This document shows positions 20,251 to 31,248 of a DNA stretch of 64,000 bases, one piece after another. The notes under the pieces were generated by a model. The model had not been told where the DNA came from, made no database searches, and worked only from the letters and a program-made list of their open reading frames with translations. Source of the stretch: Xenorhabdus kozodoii (lineage in GTDB: Bacteria > Pseudomonadota > Gammaproteobacteria > Enterobacterales > Enterobacteriaceae); the NCBI RefSeq assembly GCF_002632875.1, contig NZ_NJCX01000019.1:29464-93463 (forward strand), given 5' to 3'. A program made the translations under genes and the position numbers. The number at the start of each line of letters is the position of its first letter. Position 1 is the stretch's first letter.

Positions 20251-21450
20251 ATGCGAAAGAACAGGGGAGTTTTGCCTCTGGCCACATTACTGGTAATTTC
20301 AGGCAGTTTCATCTTTTCAGGATGTAATGACAATAACAATACACAGCAAGGGGCTGCTGGCCAGCATGCTCCTGAAGTGGGTATCGTCACGCTGAAGGCT
20401 GAACCTCTAGCGGTTATCACAGAATTACCAGGCCGTACATCGGCTTATCGTGTGGCCGAGGTTCGTCCCCAAGTCGGCGGCATCATACTGAAACGTAACT
20501 ATAAAGAAGGAAGAGATGTAATTGCTGGTGAATCATTATACCAAATAGATCCAGCCACTTATCAAGCAGAATACAGTAAAGCCAAAGCGAGCCTGGCCAG
20601 AGCACAAGCCAATGAAAATGTTTCCCACTTAACGGTTGAACGTTATAAGTCCTTGTTAGGCACACAATATGTGAGTAAGCAGGAATTCGATAAAGCAAAT
20701 TCAGAATATGCTCAGGCAAGAGCAGATGTTCAGTCCGCCCAGGCCGCATTGGAAAATGCCAGAATCAACCTGGCATATACCAAAGTGACATCCCCTATTT
20801 CTGGGCGTGCGGGTAAATCCACCATCACAGAAGGTGCACTGGTTTCTGCTGGTCAGCCAACGGCTCTCACGATTGTTCAGCAGTTAGATCCCATCTATGT
20901 TGATATCACTCAATCAAGTGACGATTATCTGCGGTTCAAAAATGAAATTGCAAAAGGAACAGTTCAAAAAGAGAGCAAAAAAACTAAAATTCGTCTAATC
21001 ACTGACAGCGGTCAGGAATACAGTCAAGAAGGTTACCTTGAATTTTCTGATGCCACGGTTGACGAAACAACTGGCTCTATCACTATGCGTGCGGTGTTTC
21101 CAAACCCAAATGAAGAATTACTGCCAGGTATGTTTGTTCGCACCAAGTTAGAAGAGGGTGTGCGCAAAAATGCGATTTTGGTTCCCCAGCAAGCAGTTAC
21201 CCGAACACCTCGTGGCCAAGCAACCACACTGATTGTCGATAAAGATAACAAAGTAGAATTGCGTAATATCAATGCTACTCAGGCAATCGGTAACAAGTGG
21301 TTGGTCACAGAGGGTTTGAAAGCTGGAGATAAAGTTATCGTCACAGGGTTGCAGAAAATAGCACCGGGCATAACAGTCAAGCCAACGGAAACAGATTTAG
21401 ATGCCAATCCTGCGGCTAATCAAGCTGAGTCTACAAAAAAGCCTCAATAA
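20251..21450 (+). CDS. acrA: AcrA, periplasmic adaptor of the RND efflux pump
   Basis: A 399-residue membrane-fusion lipoprotein (E. coli 397). The lipobox FSGC puts the lipidated cysteine at residue 25. Lipoyl, helical-hairpin (YKSLLGTQYVSKQEFDKANS) and beta-barrel domains follow. It links AcrB to the outer-membrane channel TolC. GAGGT lies 6 bases before the ATG. It is the first gene of acrAB, divergent from acrR across the operator. No tolC is in the window. Confidence 0.96.
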   Translation: MRKNRGVLPLATLLVISGSFIFSGCNDNNNTQQGAAGQHAPEVGIVTLKAEPLAVITELPGRTSAYRVAEVRPQVGGIILKRNYKEGRDVIAGESLYQIDPATYQAEYSKAKASLARAQANENVSHLTVERYKSLLGTQYVSKQEFDKANSEYAQARADVQSAQAALENARINLAYTKVTSPISGRAGKSTITEGALVSAGQPTALTIVQQLDPIYVDITQSSDDYLRFKNEIAKGTVQKESKKTKIRLITDSGQEYSQEGYLEFSDATVDETTGSITMRAVFPNPNEELLPGMFVRTKLEEGVRKNAILVPQQAVTRTPRGQATTLIVDKDNKVELRNINATQAIGNKWLVTEGLKAGDKVIVTGLQKIAPGITVKPTETDLDANPAANQAESTKKPQ

Positions 21451-21465
21451 AGGAGTCGGTGATTC

Positions 21466-24400
21466 ATGCCTAAGTTTTTTATCGAACGGCCAATTTTTGC
21501 ATGGGTAATAGCGATTATCACCATGCTATCTGGCCTGCTGGCAATTATGAAATTACCCGTGGAGCAATATCCTGCCATTGCACCACCCGCCATTTCCATT
21601 TCAGCAGCTTACCCAGGCGCTGATGCGACAACAGTACAGAATACCGTAACACAGGTTATCGAGCAGAACATGAATGGCATCGATAACCTCGTGTATATGT
21701 CTTCCAGCAGTGACTCTGCGGGGCACATGAATATCATGCTGACCTTTGAAGCAGGTACAGACCCAGATACCGCGCAAGTCCAGGTTCAAAATAAGCTGCA
21801 ATTGGCAATGCCATTATTGCCTCAAGAAGTTCAGCAACAAGGTATTAGTGTTGATAAAACCACCAGCTCGTTTTTAATGGTGGTCGGTTTCATCTCTCAA
21901 GATGGTTCCATGTCCCAAGATGATATTGCCGACTATATCGGCGGCAATGTCAAAGATAACTTAAGCCGGGTTACTGGCGTAGGTGAAGCAACACTCTTCG
22001 GTACACAGTATGCTATGCGTATCTGGCTCAACCCTGACAAACTGCTCAACTATAAGCTCACCACTCAGGATGTTATCAGTGCAATCAGGGCTCAGAATAA
22101 TCAGGTTGCAGCCGGACAGTTAGGAGGAACACCCTCGGTTCCAGGACAGCGTTTGAATGCGTCGATCATCGCACAAACCCGCCTGAATTCAGCAGAAGAA
22201 TTTGGCAAAATTTTGCTGCGCATGAATCCTGATGGTTCACAGATTCGCTTGCATGATGTCGCAACCATTCAATTGGGAGCTGAAAATTACGATATCATTG
22301 GCCGTTTCAATGGTAAACCGGCATCAGGGATTGGTATCAAACTGGCAACGGGTGCCAATGCACTGAATACCTCCAAGGCCGTTAAAGAAGCACTGGCGGA
22401 GATACAACCGTTCTTCCCGCATGGATTGACCGTTGTCTATCCCTATGACACCACGCCATTCGTTAAAATTTCTATTTTCGAAGTGGTGAAAACATTGACA
22501 GAAGCTATTCTGTTAGTGTTCATCGTCATGTACCTGTTCCTGCAAAACCTCCGGGCTACCTTAATCCCAACGATTGCCGTTCCGGTCGTACTGCTTGGTA
22601 CATTTGCTATTCTTGCTGCGTTTGGTTATTCCATCAATACATTAACCATGTTTGCTATGGTACTCGCCATCGGCCTGCTTGTGGACGATGCCATTGTTGT
22701 GGTGGAAAACGTCGAACGGATCATGCAAGAAGAGGGGTTATCGCCCAAAGAAGCCACCAAAAAATCCATGGGACAGATCCAAGGTGCTCTGGTCGGTATC
22801 GCACTCGTGCTTTCCGCGGTATTTGTACCAATGGCATTCTTTGGCGGTTCAACCGGCGCGATTTACCGCCAGTTCTCGATCACGATCGTTTCAGCAATGG
22901 TATTGTCTGTATTGGTAGCCTTGATCCTGACGCCTGCGCTGTGTGCAACGATGCTCAAACCTGTTGCCAAAGGCAGCCATGGGGCACAAACAGGATTTTT
23001 TGGTTGGTTTAACGATCTATTTGAAAAATGCACACATCATTATACTGATAGTGTCGGCCGGATGTTACGAGGCACAGGGCGTTACTTAGTCATCTATGTC
23101 ATCTTGCTCTCTGGCATGGCCTTCATATTTAAAAACCTGCCATCTTCCTTCTTGCCTGAAGAAGATCAGGGCGTTTTACTGGCAATGGTTCAATTACCCC
23201 CTGGCGCCACTCAGGAACAGACACAAAAGGTATTGAACGAAATCAACGATTACTTCTACACCAAAGAGAAAGATGTTGTTAAATCTGTGTTTACAGTTAA
23301 TGGCTTTGGCTTTAGTGGTCAGGGACAAAATACCGGTTTGGCATTTATCAGCTTAAAAGATTGGGCACTACGTAAGGACCCGAAAGATAAGGTTCCAGCC
23401 ATTGTTGAACGAGCAAATGCGAACCTCTCTCAAATCAAAGAAGGTCTCGTCTTTACGTTCAATATTCCTTCAATTGTAGAGTTGGGTTCTTCCAGCGGAT
23501 TTGACCTCCAGTTGATTGATAGAGGAAATGTGGGACATGCAGCATTGACCGCAGCACGCAACCAATTACTTGGTATGTCTGCACAACATCCAGATATGCT
23601 GATGGGTGTTCGTCCTAATGGACAAAATGATACACAACAATATCGCGTTTATATCGATCAGGAAAAAGCAGAAGCCCTGGCTGTATCCACAACCAATATC
23701 AACACAACCCTGAGTACGATGTTTGGTGGCGCTTACGTCAATGACTTTATCGACCGTGGTCGAGTCAAAAAAGTCTATGTTCAGGCTGATGCCCCTTATC
23801 GGATGTTACCAAGCGATATCAGCAAGTTGTATGTTCGTAACTACCATGGGGAAATGGTGCCGTTTTCCGCATTCGTAGATGTATCAAAAGAGCCATGGAT
23901 TTATGGTTCACCACGCCTGGAGCGCTACAACGGTCTCCCTTCTATGGAAATTGTGGGCGAAGCGGCACCTGGCCAAAGTACTGGTGAAGCAATGGCTCTT
24001 ATGGAACAGCTAGTATCACAGTTACCACCAGGAATTGGCTATGACTGGACCGGAATGTCTTATCAAGAACGTCTATCCGGTAATCAGGCTCCAGCACTAT
24101 ACGCGCTATCATTGATTGTCGTATTCCTTTGTCTGGCAGCATTATATGAAAGCTGGTCTGTTCCGTTCTCGGTCATGCTCGTCGTCCCTCTGGGGGTTCT
24201 CGGTGCATTATTGGCAACATCAATACGTGGATTGGATAACGACGTTTACTTTAAGGTTGGTCTATTGACGACCATCGGGCTATCAGCGAAAAACGCTATT
24301 CTTATCGTCGAGTTCGCCAGGGATTTAATAGAAAAAGAAGGTAAGGGATTGATAGAAGCAACTCTTGAAGCAGTGAGAATGCGTTTACGTCCAATCCTGA

Positions 24401-24615
24401 TGACTTCTTTAGCCTTTATGCTTGGCGTTATGCCTTTGGTATTAAGCAATGGCGCAGGTTCAGGCGCACAAAATGCCGTAGGCACGGGAGTATTGGGCGG
24501 TATGATTGCAGCGACATCATTGGCAATTTATTTCGTTCCCGTATTTTTCGTTGTCATTAAGAGACGGTTTACGAAGAAAAATGAGGAGATTGAACACATT
24601 TCAACGCCTCACTAA
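21466..24615 (+). CDS. acrB: AcrB, RND multidrug efflux transporter
   Basis: The product has 1049 residues, the same as E. coli AcrB. It has twelve membrane segments and two large periplasmic loops. The proton-relay aspartates lie in [16 protein letters not shown] in TM4 (about 405-410), with [14 protein letters not shown] in TM10. The trimer pumps drugs, bile salts and dyes from the periplasm and inner membrane out through AcrA and TolC. An AAAGGAG site lies 15 bases after acrA. The hydrophilic C-terminus ends [11 protein letters not shown] terminator follows. Confidence 0.97.
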   Translation: MPKFFIERPIFAWVIAIITMLSGLLAIMKLPVEQYPAIAPPAISISAAYPGADATTVQNTVTQVIEQNMNGIDNLVYMSSSSDSAGHMNIMLTFEAGTDPDTAQVQVQNKLQLAMPLLPQEVQQQGISVDKTTSSFLMVVGFISQDGSMSQDDIADYIGGNVKDNLSRVTGVGEATLFGTQYAMRIWLNPDKLLNYKLTTQDVISAIRAQNNQVAAGQLGGTPSVPGQRLNASIIAQTRLNSAEEFGKILLRMNPDGSQIRLHDVATIQLGAENYDIIGRFNGKPASGIGIKLATGANALNTSKAVKEALAEIQPFFPHGLTVVYPYDTTPFVKISIFEVVKTLTEAILLVFIVMYLFLQNLRATLIPTIAVPVVLLGTFAILAAFGYSINTLTMFAMVLAIGLLVDDAIVVVENVERIMQEEGLSPKEATKKSMGQIQGALVGIALVLSAVFVPMAFFGGSTGAIYRQFSITIVSAMVLSVLVALILTPALCATMLKPVAKGSHGAQTGFFGWFNDLFEKCTHHYTDSVGRMLRGTGRYLVIYVILLSGMAFIFKNLPSSFLPEEDQGVLLAMVQLPPGATQEQTQKVLNEINDYFYTKEKDVVKSVFTVNGFGFSGQGQNTGLAFISLKDWALRKDPKDKVPAIVERANANLSQIKEGLVFTFNIPSIVELGSSSGFDLQLIDRGNVGHAALTAARNQLLGMSAQHPDMLMGVRPNGQNDTQQYRVYIDQEKAEALAVSTTNINTTLSTMFGGAYVNDFIDRGRVKKVYVQADAPYRMLPSDISKLYVRNYHGEMVPFSAFVDVSKEPWIYGSPRLERYNGLPSMEIVGEAAPGQSTGEAMALMEQLVSQLPPGIGYDWTGMSYQERLSGNQAPALYALSLIVVFLCLAALYESWSVPFSVMLVVPLGVLGALLATSIRGLDNDVYFKVGLLTTIGLSAKNAILIVEFARDLIEKEGKGLIEATLEAVRMRLRPILMTSLAFMLGVMPLVLSNGAGSGAQNAVGTGVLGGMIAATSLAIYFVPVFFVVIKRRFTKKNEEIEHISTPH

Positions 24616-24630
24616 ATTCAACTATGCTAA

Positions 24631-24656
24631 AAAGGCCACTTAATGTGGCCTTTCAA
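24631..24656 (+). terminator. Terminator of acrAB
   Basis: AAAGGCCAC and GTGGCCTTT form a perfect 9-bp stem with a 5-base loop, 15 bases after the acrB stop. The T-run is only TTT plus the closing stem, so efficiency may be moderate. Confidence 0.7.
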
Positions 24657-25239
24657 ATGGGTAAAAAAACTTCGAACAGCAAATGAAAACATCACAATAT
24701 CGCGTTAAAATTTATTTATAGTCTAATTAAAATAAACACTTATGAAAGACAAGTTAGGTATAAAGGTAACATCTTCTATTTTTTTATAATAAACAGAAGA
24801 TAAATTAGTAACTCTCCTTGTTTTTCTCTTGATTACACCTTTAATGGTAAAAAGTGTTCCATCTTGATGGTGACATATGTAATAATGACACTATATTGAT
24901 TTTGAAAGTCGCAATACAATCGCCTATAATGATTTCTGTGCTATTGCTACAGCATCTACTGTATTAGTATAATCCAGTATATTTAGTAGCACATGTTGTT
25001 ATGACTATCCTTCGTAGTAGAATGCCGGCACTTGCCAGTACTAAGCGTTTTTGTCATAACTCAGCGTAAACGAGCCATTGTGAAAAAAATCAGTTGGCAG
25101 ATATGCAAAATAGAGCTTTACTTTAATATTAATAAATAATAATCATGTTTTGATAGGCTCTATTCTAAAAGAATGGCTATAATAATTACATGTATAAGCC
25201 TTAGTTTAAATAAGCTATGCATCGTTTACGGAGGTGATT
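24657..25239 (+). other. AT-rich gap before tomB-hha, with a possible -10 element
   Basis: This is a gene-free stretch of about 580 bases, rich in A and T. TATAAT at 25178-25183 is a likely -10 for tomB-hha, about 57 bases before the tomB ATG, but the -35 at the right distance is poor (AGGCTC). I see no ORF with a ribosome site and no stable hairpin with a T-run. AT-rich DNA is typical of H-NS/Hha-bound promoters, which would fit autoregulation; that is inference. Confidence 0.4.
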
Positions 25240-25608
25240 ATGGATGAATATTCACCAAAAAGGCATGATATTGCTGAATTAAAATACTTATGTGAAAATT
25301 TAATTCATGACGCGTTTTCGGTCCTGAATCGTACTGATAATCATTGGATTCATGACCTAACTTCCGAGAAAAGTTTAAAACTAAACGAATTGATTGAACA
25401 CATTGCAGCTTTTGTCTGGAGCTTTAAAATTAAATACTCAGACAACCACACGTTGAGCACCTTAATTGATAACTATCTAGATGAAACATATAATTTATTT
25501 GGAAGCGATAAGATAAGCTTTCTTGAACTTACGAAATGGCAAAAAACAAACGAGCACTTAACTAACATTCTGTTACATGATTTGAACGCTTCTTTAAGCA
25601 AAATCTGA
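25240..25608 (+). CDS. tomB: TomB, Hha-antidote/biofilm modulator
   Basis: A 122-residue acidic protein whose start MDEYSPKRHDIAELKYLCE matches E. coli TomB/YbaJ (124 residues). The family counteracts Hha toxicity and influences biofilm formation. GGAGG at 25230-25234 sits 5 bases before the ATG at 25240; an in-frame GTG two codons upstream overlaps that site and is rejected. It is followed by hha after 48 bases, as in E. coli. Confidence 0.93.
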   Translation: MDEYSPKRHDIAELKYLCENLIHDAFSVLNRTDNHWIHDLTSEKSLKLNELIEHIAAFVWSFKIKYSDNHTLSTLIDNYLDETYNLFGSDKISFLELTKWQKTNEHLTNILLHDLNASLSKI

Positions 25609-25656
25609 TAAATATATTTCTAACTATTTTTTCATACCAAATAAGATAAGGCGATT

Positions 25657-25860
25657 ATGACTAAAACTGACTATCTGATGCGTTTAAGAAAATGCACTTC
25701 TATTGAGACACTGGAACGAGTAATTGAAAAAAATAAATATGAGCTATCGGAAGATGAACTTGAATTGTTCTACTCCGCAGCTGATCACCGTTTGGCTGAA
25801 CTTACCATGAATAAACTCTATGATAAAATTCCATCGTCTGTTTGGAAGTTTGTCCGCTAA
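25657..25860 (+). CDS. hha: Hha/YmoA-family nucleoid modulator
   Basis: A 67-residue protein, the length of Yersinia YmoA, ending in the conserved [20 protein letters not shown] and PSSVWKFVR. Members bind H-NS oligomers and alter silencing of AT-rich, often horizontally acquired genes. An AAGGCGA site precedes the ATG. It is paired with tomB upstream and followed by the ffs RNA on the opposite strand. Confidence 0.95.
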   Translation: MTKTDYLMRLRKCTSIETLERVIEKNKYELSEDELELFYSAADHRLAELTMNKLYDKIPSSVWKFVR

Positions 25861-25943
25861 GCTGTAATGTTCAGATAGAAAGTGACTAAGCCGGTAGTTA
25901 TTATCGGCTGACAATATGAGTAAATGATAAGCGTGAAATTGGT

Positions 25944-26053
25944 GAGGGCTCTGCCAGCTACATCCCGGCACACGCATCCCTTGCTATGGCTGCTTCCTTC
26001 CGGACCTGACCAAGTTAACAAGTTAGCATTGCGGGAGAACCAGCAGAGCCCTC
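25944..26053 (-). ncRNA. ffs: Signal recognition particle 4.5S RNA
   Basis: Read leftwards, about 110 bases begin GAGGGCTCTGCTGGTTCTCC and end TAGCTGGCAGAGCCCTC. The two ends pair to give the long hairpin of the small bacterial SRP RNA (E. coli 114 bases). The apical Ffh-binding region, GGTCAGGTCCGGAAGGAAGC, at about 25992-26011 is identical to the conserved core. The RNA works with Ffh to target nascent membrane proteins. The 5' and 3' ends are judged from stem pairing. Confidence 0.93.
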
Positions 26054-26693
26054 ATTGACGTTAGCTTCAAATTTCGAAGCGGTGGTCATTATCTTTCAAA
26101 CATGATGAAATAGCAAGGCAACTTCATTTGAATGTTGCTTTATTACTCATAACGTTGTAAAAAACATCAAAGTGGTGTCAAAAACTGAAATTTTGATACT
26201 GAAAATTTTCCTGTCTACTATTTAGCTCTTACCCATTCTGTCCTTTAATCATTTTGCTTAACAGAATGCATTAGCATTTTTCCTGGCTCTAAATTATCTT
26301 CAACTTTTTTCTTAGGCTACAACTCATGGTAGACAAACCGTAATCAGTTGCAACAATAAATATATTTAATAACATCAATAAATCATTTCCATATTCATAT
26401 AAAAACCAGATAACTTCAACTTAAGTTAAATGCCCATTTAAATACCATTCTACCTATCCTTAACATTTAAAATAAAAATACCTATACCAATCAAAAGGTA
26501 AACTTACAAAATAATACATTCGCATTATTTGATAAGTATTGATAAAATTATCTGTGATAATTCACTTCTAAAATAAAAACACAAGGATAACTTTATTTAC
26601 AACTTAATCCATTTATTTTCAAATAAATAAAAATTTATCATCCATAACTTTTCATTTATACTTTTCAAATGCGCTTAAAAGTAAAGGCATGTT
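26054..26693. other. Gene-free AT-rich gap, ffs to tesB
   Basis: These 640 bases hold the ffs promoter (leftwards) and the tesB promoter (rightwards). The part from about 26290 to 26690 is very AT-rich and carries no ORF above a few codons with a ribosome site. In E. coli ybaZ and ybaY lie in this interval; I see no recognisable remnant of either. Confidence 0.5.
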
Positions 26694-27548
26694 ATGAGTC
26701 AAGCATTACAAAACTTAATTAACTTGATACACTTAGAAAAAATAGAAGAAGGAATTTACCGAGGACAAAGCGAAGACTTAGGTTTTCCTCAGGTTTTCGG
26801 CGGGCAAGTCATAGGCCAGTCGCTATATGCAGCAAAACAAACCGTCGCAGATGATAGAATGATCCATTCCTTTCATAGCTATTTTTTACGTCCAGGTGAT
26901 AGCCATAAACCCATTGTTTATGATGTTGAAATATTGCGTGACGGGAAAAGTTTCAGTGCCCGCCGTGTCAGTGCAATACAAAATGGTCATCCTATCTTCT
27001 ACATGACAGCATCCTTTCAAGGACATGAAGAAAGTTTTGAGCACCAAAATACCATGCCTCTGGTTCCTTTTCCCGAAGAGTTAGATCCCCAAGAAGACAT
27101 TATGAAAAAAATGGCTAACTCACTCCCGACCAAACTAAAAAAAGTTTTTTCTACGCCTCCCCTGGAAATGAAACTCGTCCCTCTTCAAAATCTACCCAAT
27201 CGTTCATCCCAAGTCCCTGTGCGTTATGTCTGGTTCCGTAGCAATGGAAAAATGCCAGAAGATCCATTCATTCATCACTGTTTGCTGGGCTATGCATCAG
27301 ATTTTAATTTCCTCCCCACGGCACTACAGCCCCATGACGTAAAATTCATGGGAGAAAATATGCAAATAGCCACAATTGATCACTCAATGTGGTATCACCG
27401 CCCTTTCAATATGGATGACTGGTTACTCTATTCAATCGAAAGTCCGTCAGCATCAGGCGCTCGTGGTTTTGTTCGTGGACATATCTATAACCGTGCTGGT
27501 GTACTTATCGCTTCTGCGGTTCAGGAGGGAGTCATTCGCAAGCTATAA
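26694..27548 (+). CDS. tesB: Acyl-CoA thioesterase II
   Basis: The product has 284 residues (E. coli 286). It is a double-hotdog thioesterase that hydrolyses medium- and long-chain acyl-CoA. Typical stretches are [30 protein letters not shown], and the C-terminal half with [17 protein letters not shown]. An AAAGG site lies near the ATG. It converges with amtB, as in E. coli. The physiological substrate is not certain even in E. coli. Confidence 0.95.
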   Translation: MSQALQNLINLIHLEKIEEGIYRGQSEDLGFPQVFGGQVIGQSLYAAKQTVADDRMIHSFHSYFLRPGDSHKPIVYDVEILRDGKSFSARRVSAIQNGHPIFYMTASFQGHEESFEHQNTMPLVPFPEELDPQEDIMKKMANSLPTKLKKVFSTPPLEMKLVPLQNLPNRSSQVPVRYVWFRSNGKMPEDPFIHHCLLGYASDFNFLPTALQPHDVKFMGENMQIATIDHSMWYHRPFNMDDWLLYSIESPSASGARGFVRGHIYNRAGVLIASAVQEGVIRKL

Positions 27549-27668
27549 CCAAACCATATGCCGTAATAACAGAAATAGACGCCATTCTTTTACTGCACTC
27601 TATCACTGCTTTTTGTTACTCATTTTTCTGTTACTACGGCACGCTGATTTTCAAACAAGTAAAAGTGC

Positions 27669-28949
27669 TTAGTTATAAGCGCTTTCACCATGTGAAGTAA
27701 TATCAAGCCCTTCCCTTTCAGACTCAATACTAATACGTAGACCAACCAATTTATCAGCGATCTTAAATGAAATATAAGCCGCTATTGATGACCAAACTAT
27801 ACAGACCAATATACTAATAACCTGAATACCGAGCTGCTTCAGCATTGTCATTCCTTCAGCAAACCCTGTTCCACCTAAAGCAGATGAAGTAAAAACACCA
27901 GTCAATATACAACCTACGATGCCACATACTCCATGTACCCCAAAAACATCACAAACATCATCGATGCCTAACCATCTCTTCAATATGACCACCCCCCATA
28001 AGCCTGCAATACCGGCAATCAATCCCATCACCAATGCACCACCAATGCCAATTGTTGCCGCCGCCGGCGTAATCGCCACTAAACCTGAAATACACCCAGA
28101 ACATGCCCCTAAAAGTGAAGGCTTCTGGCGAAATAACCATTCACATAAAGTCCATGACAATACCGCTCCCGCCGTTGCTACCATTGTATTCACTAGCGCT
28201 AACGCGGAGGTAGCATTCACTTCACCAGCAGATCCCACATTGAAGCCAAACCATCCAATATACAGGATCGCTGTCCCAATAAAGGTCATGGGTAGGTTAT
28301 GGGGTTTAAATGCTTCCCGTCCAAAACCCGAACGCTTGCCAAGTAAATAAGCACCAACCAATCCTGCCGCCGCCGCATTAATGTGAACAACAGTCCCACC
28401 AGCAAAATCCAAAGCGCCATCCTTCGCAAGCCAACCGCCTCCCCATACCATATGTGCCATAGGGATATAAGATGCTGTCAGCCATAACACACTAAAAATC
28501 AGCAAAGCAGAAAAACGAACTCTTTCACATAAGGCTCCAACAACCAAAGCAACAGTAATACAGGCAAATGCACCCTGGAAAACAACATGAATCAATTGAT
28601 AGAAACTGCCAGTGAGATCAGTTATGGATATATTTTTCAACATAACCTGACCAAAGCCACCCCAAAAAGAGTTACCGGCCTCAAAGGTCATGCTGTACCC
28701 ATAAATAATCCAAAGCACACAAACCAATGAAAAACTGACAATCACTTGTGACATCAATGACAACACATTTTTACTGCGCAGTAATCCCCCATAAAACAGG
28801 GCAATGCCGGGGATAGTCATAAAAAGTACAAGTATCGTATTTACCAACATAAATACGGTATCGGCTTTATTGAGATTATTTTCCGCAGCAACAGCAAATG
28901 AAGGCAAACCGGCCACAATGTACGCTATGAATAAAAATCTTTTCTTCAT
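27669..28949 (-). CDS. amtB: AmtB, ammonium transporter
   Basis: The product has 426 residues (E. coli 428). A cleavable signal peptide (about 1-22) is followed by 11 membrane segments. The twin pore histidines lie in GGTVVHINAAAAG and DVFGVHGVCG. It conducts ammonium at low external nitrogen and is blocked by the GlnK trimer. It is the second gene of glnK-amtB, 14 bases after glnK, under the sigma-54 promoter upstream of glnK. Confidence 0.96.
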   Translation of the reverse strand: MKKRFLFIAYIVAGLPSFAVAAENNLNKADTVFMLVNTILVLFMTIPGIALFYGGLLRSKNVLSLMSQVIVSFSLVCVLWIIYGYSMTFEAGNSFWGGFGQVMLKNISITDLTGSFYQLIHVVFQGAFACITVALVVGALCERVRFSALLIFSVLWLTASYIPMAHMVWGGGWLAKDGALDFAGGTVVHINAAAAGLVGAYLLGKRSGFGREAFKPHNLPMTFIGTAILYIGWFGFNVGSAGEVNATSALALVNTMVATAGAVLSWTLCEWLFRQKPSLLGACSGCISGLVAITPAAATIGIGGALVMGLIAGIAGLWGVVILKRWLGIDDVCDVFGVHGVCGIVGCILTGVFTSSALGGTGFAEGMTMLKQLGIQVISILVCIVWSSIAAYISFKIADKLVGLRISIESEREGLDITSHGESAYN

Positions 28950-28963
28950 TTTTCCGCCTCCAT

Positions 28964-29302
28964 TTACAGGGCTTCATCATTAACTTCACCCGTCCTGATC
29001 CGGACGGCATGCTGTAATTCAAAGATAAAGATTTTTCCATCCCCCATTTTTCCGGTGAAAGCCGTCTGCTGGACAATATGGATAATTTCTTCAACTCGTT
29101 CATCATTGGTAGCAATATCGATTTTAACCTTGGGCAAAAAATTAACGTTATATTCAGCACCGCGATAAAGTTCAGAATGGCCTTTTTGACGTCCAAATCC
29201 CTTTACTTCTGTTATGGTCATACCTTGTATGCCTATATCAGCAAGCGCCTCCCGTACTTCCTCCAGCTTAAATGGTTTGATGATGATGGTGATAAGTTTC
29301 AT
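28964..29302 (-). CDS. glnK: GlnK, PII nitrogen-signalling protein
   Basis: A 112-residue PII protein, the E. coli length. The T-loop reads LYRGAEYNVNF with the uridylylated tyrosine at position 51. C-terminal GDGKIFIFELQ is the PII signature. It senses ATP/ADP and 2-oxoglutarate and plugs AmtB when nitrogen is plentiful. I used the ATG at 29302 (MKLITIIIKPF, GGGGGA site) rather than a frame 11 codons longer. A sigma-54 promoter lies about 42-58 bases upstream. Confidence 0.97.
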   Translation of the reverse strand: MKLITIIIKPFKLEEVREALADIGIQGMTITEVKGFGRQKGHSELYRGAEYNVNFLPKVKIDIATNDERVEEIIHIVQQTAFTGKMGDGKIFIFELQHAVRIRTGEVNDEAL

Positions 29303-29343
29303 ATTTTCCCCCGTTTTTTTGCGACGTTTGCACAAGGGATATT

Positions 29344-29360
29344 TGCAAGGGATATGCCAA
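29344..29360 (-). promoter_or_regulatory. Sigma-54 promoter of glnK-amtB
   Basis: Read leftwards, TTGGCATATCCCTTGCA has GG and GC dinucleotides exactly 12 bases apart, matching the -24/-12 sigma-54 consensus TGGCAC-N5-TTGC in all but one base. It lies between the mdlB terminator and glnK. In E. coli glnK-amtB is activated by NtrC from upstream sites; I could not identify good NtrC boxes here. Confidence 0.87.
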
Positions 29361-29410
29361 AAGTTAAAAATGATATTTAATCAAGGCACTATAGAAGAAA
29401 ACGCTAAGGA

Positions 29411-29446
29411 AAAGGGAAAAGGGAACAGAAAAGCCCCTCTGTTCCC
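29411..29446 (-). terminator. Terminator after mdlB
   Basis: Read leftwards, GGGAACAG and CTGTTCCC form an 8-bp stem around a 10-base loop, followed by TTTTCCCTTTTCC. It is 24 bases past the mdlB stop and upstream of the glnK promoter, insulating nitrogen control from mdlAB. Confidence 0.8.
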
Positions 29447-29469
29447 TATACACAGAGTAAATATGCACA

Positions 29470-31248
29470 CTAAACGTGCACAGGTTCATTCAAGGTCTCA
29501 CCAACTTGCTGGAGTTGGTACATTTGATAATAGCGCCCACCCCTTGCCAGTAGCTGTCGATGCCGCCCTTGCTCAACAATTGCACCACGATGTAGCACTA
29601 ATATGGAATCAGCTTCAGTAATGGTTGAAAGACGATGAGCAATAACCACTAATGTTGTCTGTTTACGGATCATTCCCAGCGCTTTCTGTACTGCTTGCTC
29701 TGTTCCAGAATCAATATTCGCGGTTGCCTCATCCAAAATAAGGATCTGTGGCGTTTGCACTAAAACCCTAGCCATGGCTAAAAGCTGTTTTTGGCCTGCG
29801 GAAAGCGTATTTCCTTGTTCTCCCAAAACAGAATACAAACCATCAGGTAAGTTACGTACAAAACCCGCTAATTGAACCAACTCTAACACTTCCCATATCT
29901 TCTCTTCGCTGATATCCCGCCCTAACGTGATATTGTTGAAGAATGAAGCGGCCAAAATAACAGGATCTTGCTGCACCATTGCCACCCCATTACGCAGCAC
30001 AGTATGGGAAAGTGAAGATATCGGGCGGTCATCAAGATAAATCTCACCGTCCTGCCACGGATAGTACCCCATAATCAAATTAGCCAATGTGCTTTTACCA
30101 CTCCCTGTATGCCCAACCAAAGCCACAAACCCATGTGGAGGAACATGCAAGTTAATATCACTCAGGACAAGCCTGTCACCACGATAAGCAAAATTTACAT
30201 TTTCAATATCAATTTTGCCACTTTTTAAGGCCCGCAAATCATTGCCATATTGCTGCTGTGGGCTATCCATCAGTTCGAAAACGCGTTCTCCTGAAACCAC
30301 TGCCTGCTGCAACACCGATTGTTGTGAAGTCAATTCAATCAGGGGTTCATTCAATCGCCCAAGGTAGTTAATAAAAGCGTACAGTACACCAACGCCAATA
30401 ACCTCAGTGCCTTTGATACCAAACAAGAAAAGCAAACCACACAATATTGCGGCAGATAGGAAGCTCAATAATGGCCTTAATAAGATGCCATCTAAGCGTA
30501 AAGCCTGCATACGAGCCTGATAATGTGCCCGGTTGGTAGCCAACATTTTCTCCCCAAAACGCGCTTGCTGGCGAAGCTGCTGAATCACGGTCATTCCATT
30601 AATGGCTTCATTGAAACCATCATTAATGTCAGCCAGATAACCACGAACCCGCCTAACTATTGGAGTGCTAAGACGTTGATAAATGACGATGACAAACAAG
30701 ACTGCCGGGAATATTACGATCGCAACACATGCCATACGCCAATTTAAAACAAACATAGCTATCAGCATGGCACCAATGAGTGCAACACAGCGAAATACCG
30801 CGGGGATCACATTAACAAACAGATCCTTAATAACCTCAGTATCATTTGTTACGCGGGATATGAGTTGCCCAACGGGTTGAGTATCAAAAGCACTTAATGG
30901 CTGACGTAATGCTGAGTTCATCACATCAGTACGCAGTTTCTGCACCACACCCACAGATGCCTGATTAAAAAATAAGGTTTGATAATAATGTAAAGCGGCA
31001 GCAACGAGCTGCAAAATCAAGAACAATGCAGCAAGCCCACCGACAATATCAAGGGGCAAATTTCCCGTTGCAACCATATTGTCGATAAAATAGCTCACAA
31101 GCAGAGGCCCGCTCACTTCTGCCAATGCAGCAATCCATAACATTAATACGGCTATTAGCATCGGCTTGCGGTGATCTTTGCCGTAAGAAAGCAGACGCCT
31201 TAATGATGGCCATAGCTTACTCATATGGGTTTTAGTCATCTTCTCCAT
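29470..31248 (-). CDS. mdlB: MdlB, ABC exporter half-transporter
   Basis: The product has 592 residues (E. coli 593). A six-segment membrane domain is followed by an ATPase domain with Walker [12 protein letters not shown] (near 382), signature [13 protein letters not shown] and Walker [13 protein letters not shown]. It forms a heterodimer with MdlA. The frame overlaps the mdlA 3' end by 17 bases; an internal ATG at 31239, just after GGAG, is an equally possible start. The substrate is unknown. Confidence 0.93.
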   Translation of the reverse strand: MEKMTKTHMSKLWPSLRRLLSYGKDHRKPMLIAVLMLWIAALAEVSGPLLVSYFIDNMVATGNLPLDIVGGLAALFLILQLVAAALHYYQTLFFNQASVGVVQKLRTDVMNSALRQPLSAFDTQPVGQLISRVTNDTEVIKDLFVNVIPAVFRCVALIGAMLIAMFVLNWRMACVAIVIFPAVLFVIVIYQRLSTPIVRRVRGYLADINDGFNEAINGMTVIQQLRQQARFGEKMLATNRAHYQARMQALRLDGILLRPLLSFLSAAILCGLLFLFGIKGTEVIGVGVLYAFINYLGRLNEPLIELTSQQSVLQQAVVSGERVFELMDSPQQQYGNDLRALKSGKIDIENVNFAYRGDRLVLSDINLHVPPHGFVALVGHTGSGKSTLANLIMGYYPWQDGEIYLDDRPISSLSHTVLRNGVAMVQQDPVILAASFFNNITLGRDISEEKIWEVLELVQLAGFVRNLPDGLYSVLGEQGNTLSAGQKQLLAMARVLVQTPQILILDEATANIDSGTEQAVQKALGMIRKQTTLVVIAHRLSTITEADSILVLHRGAIVEQGRHRQLLARGGRYYQMYQLQQVGETLNEPVHV

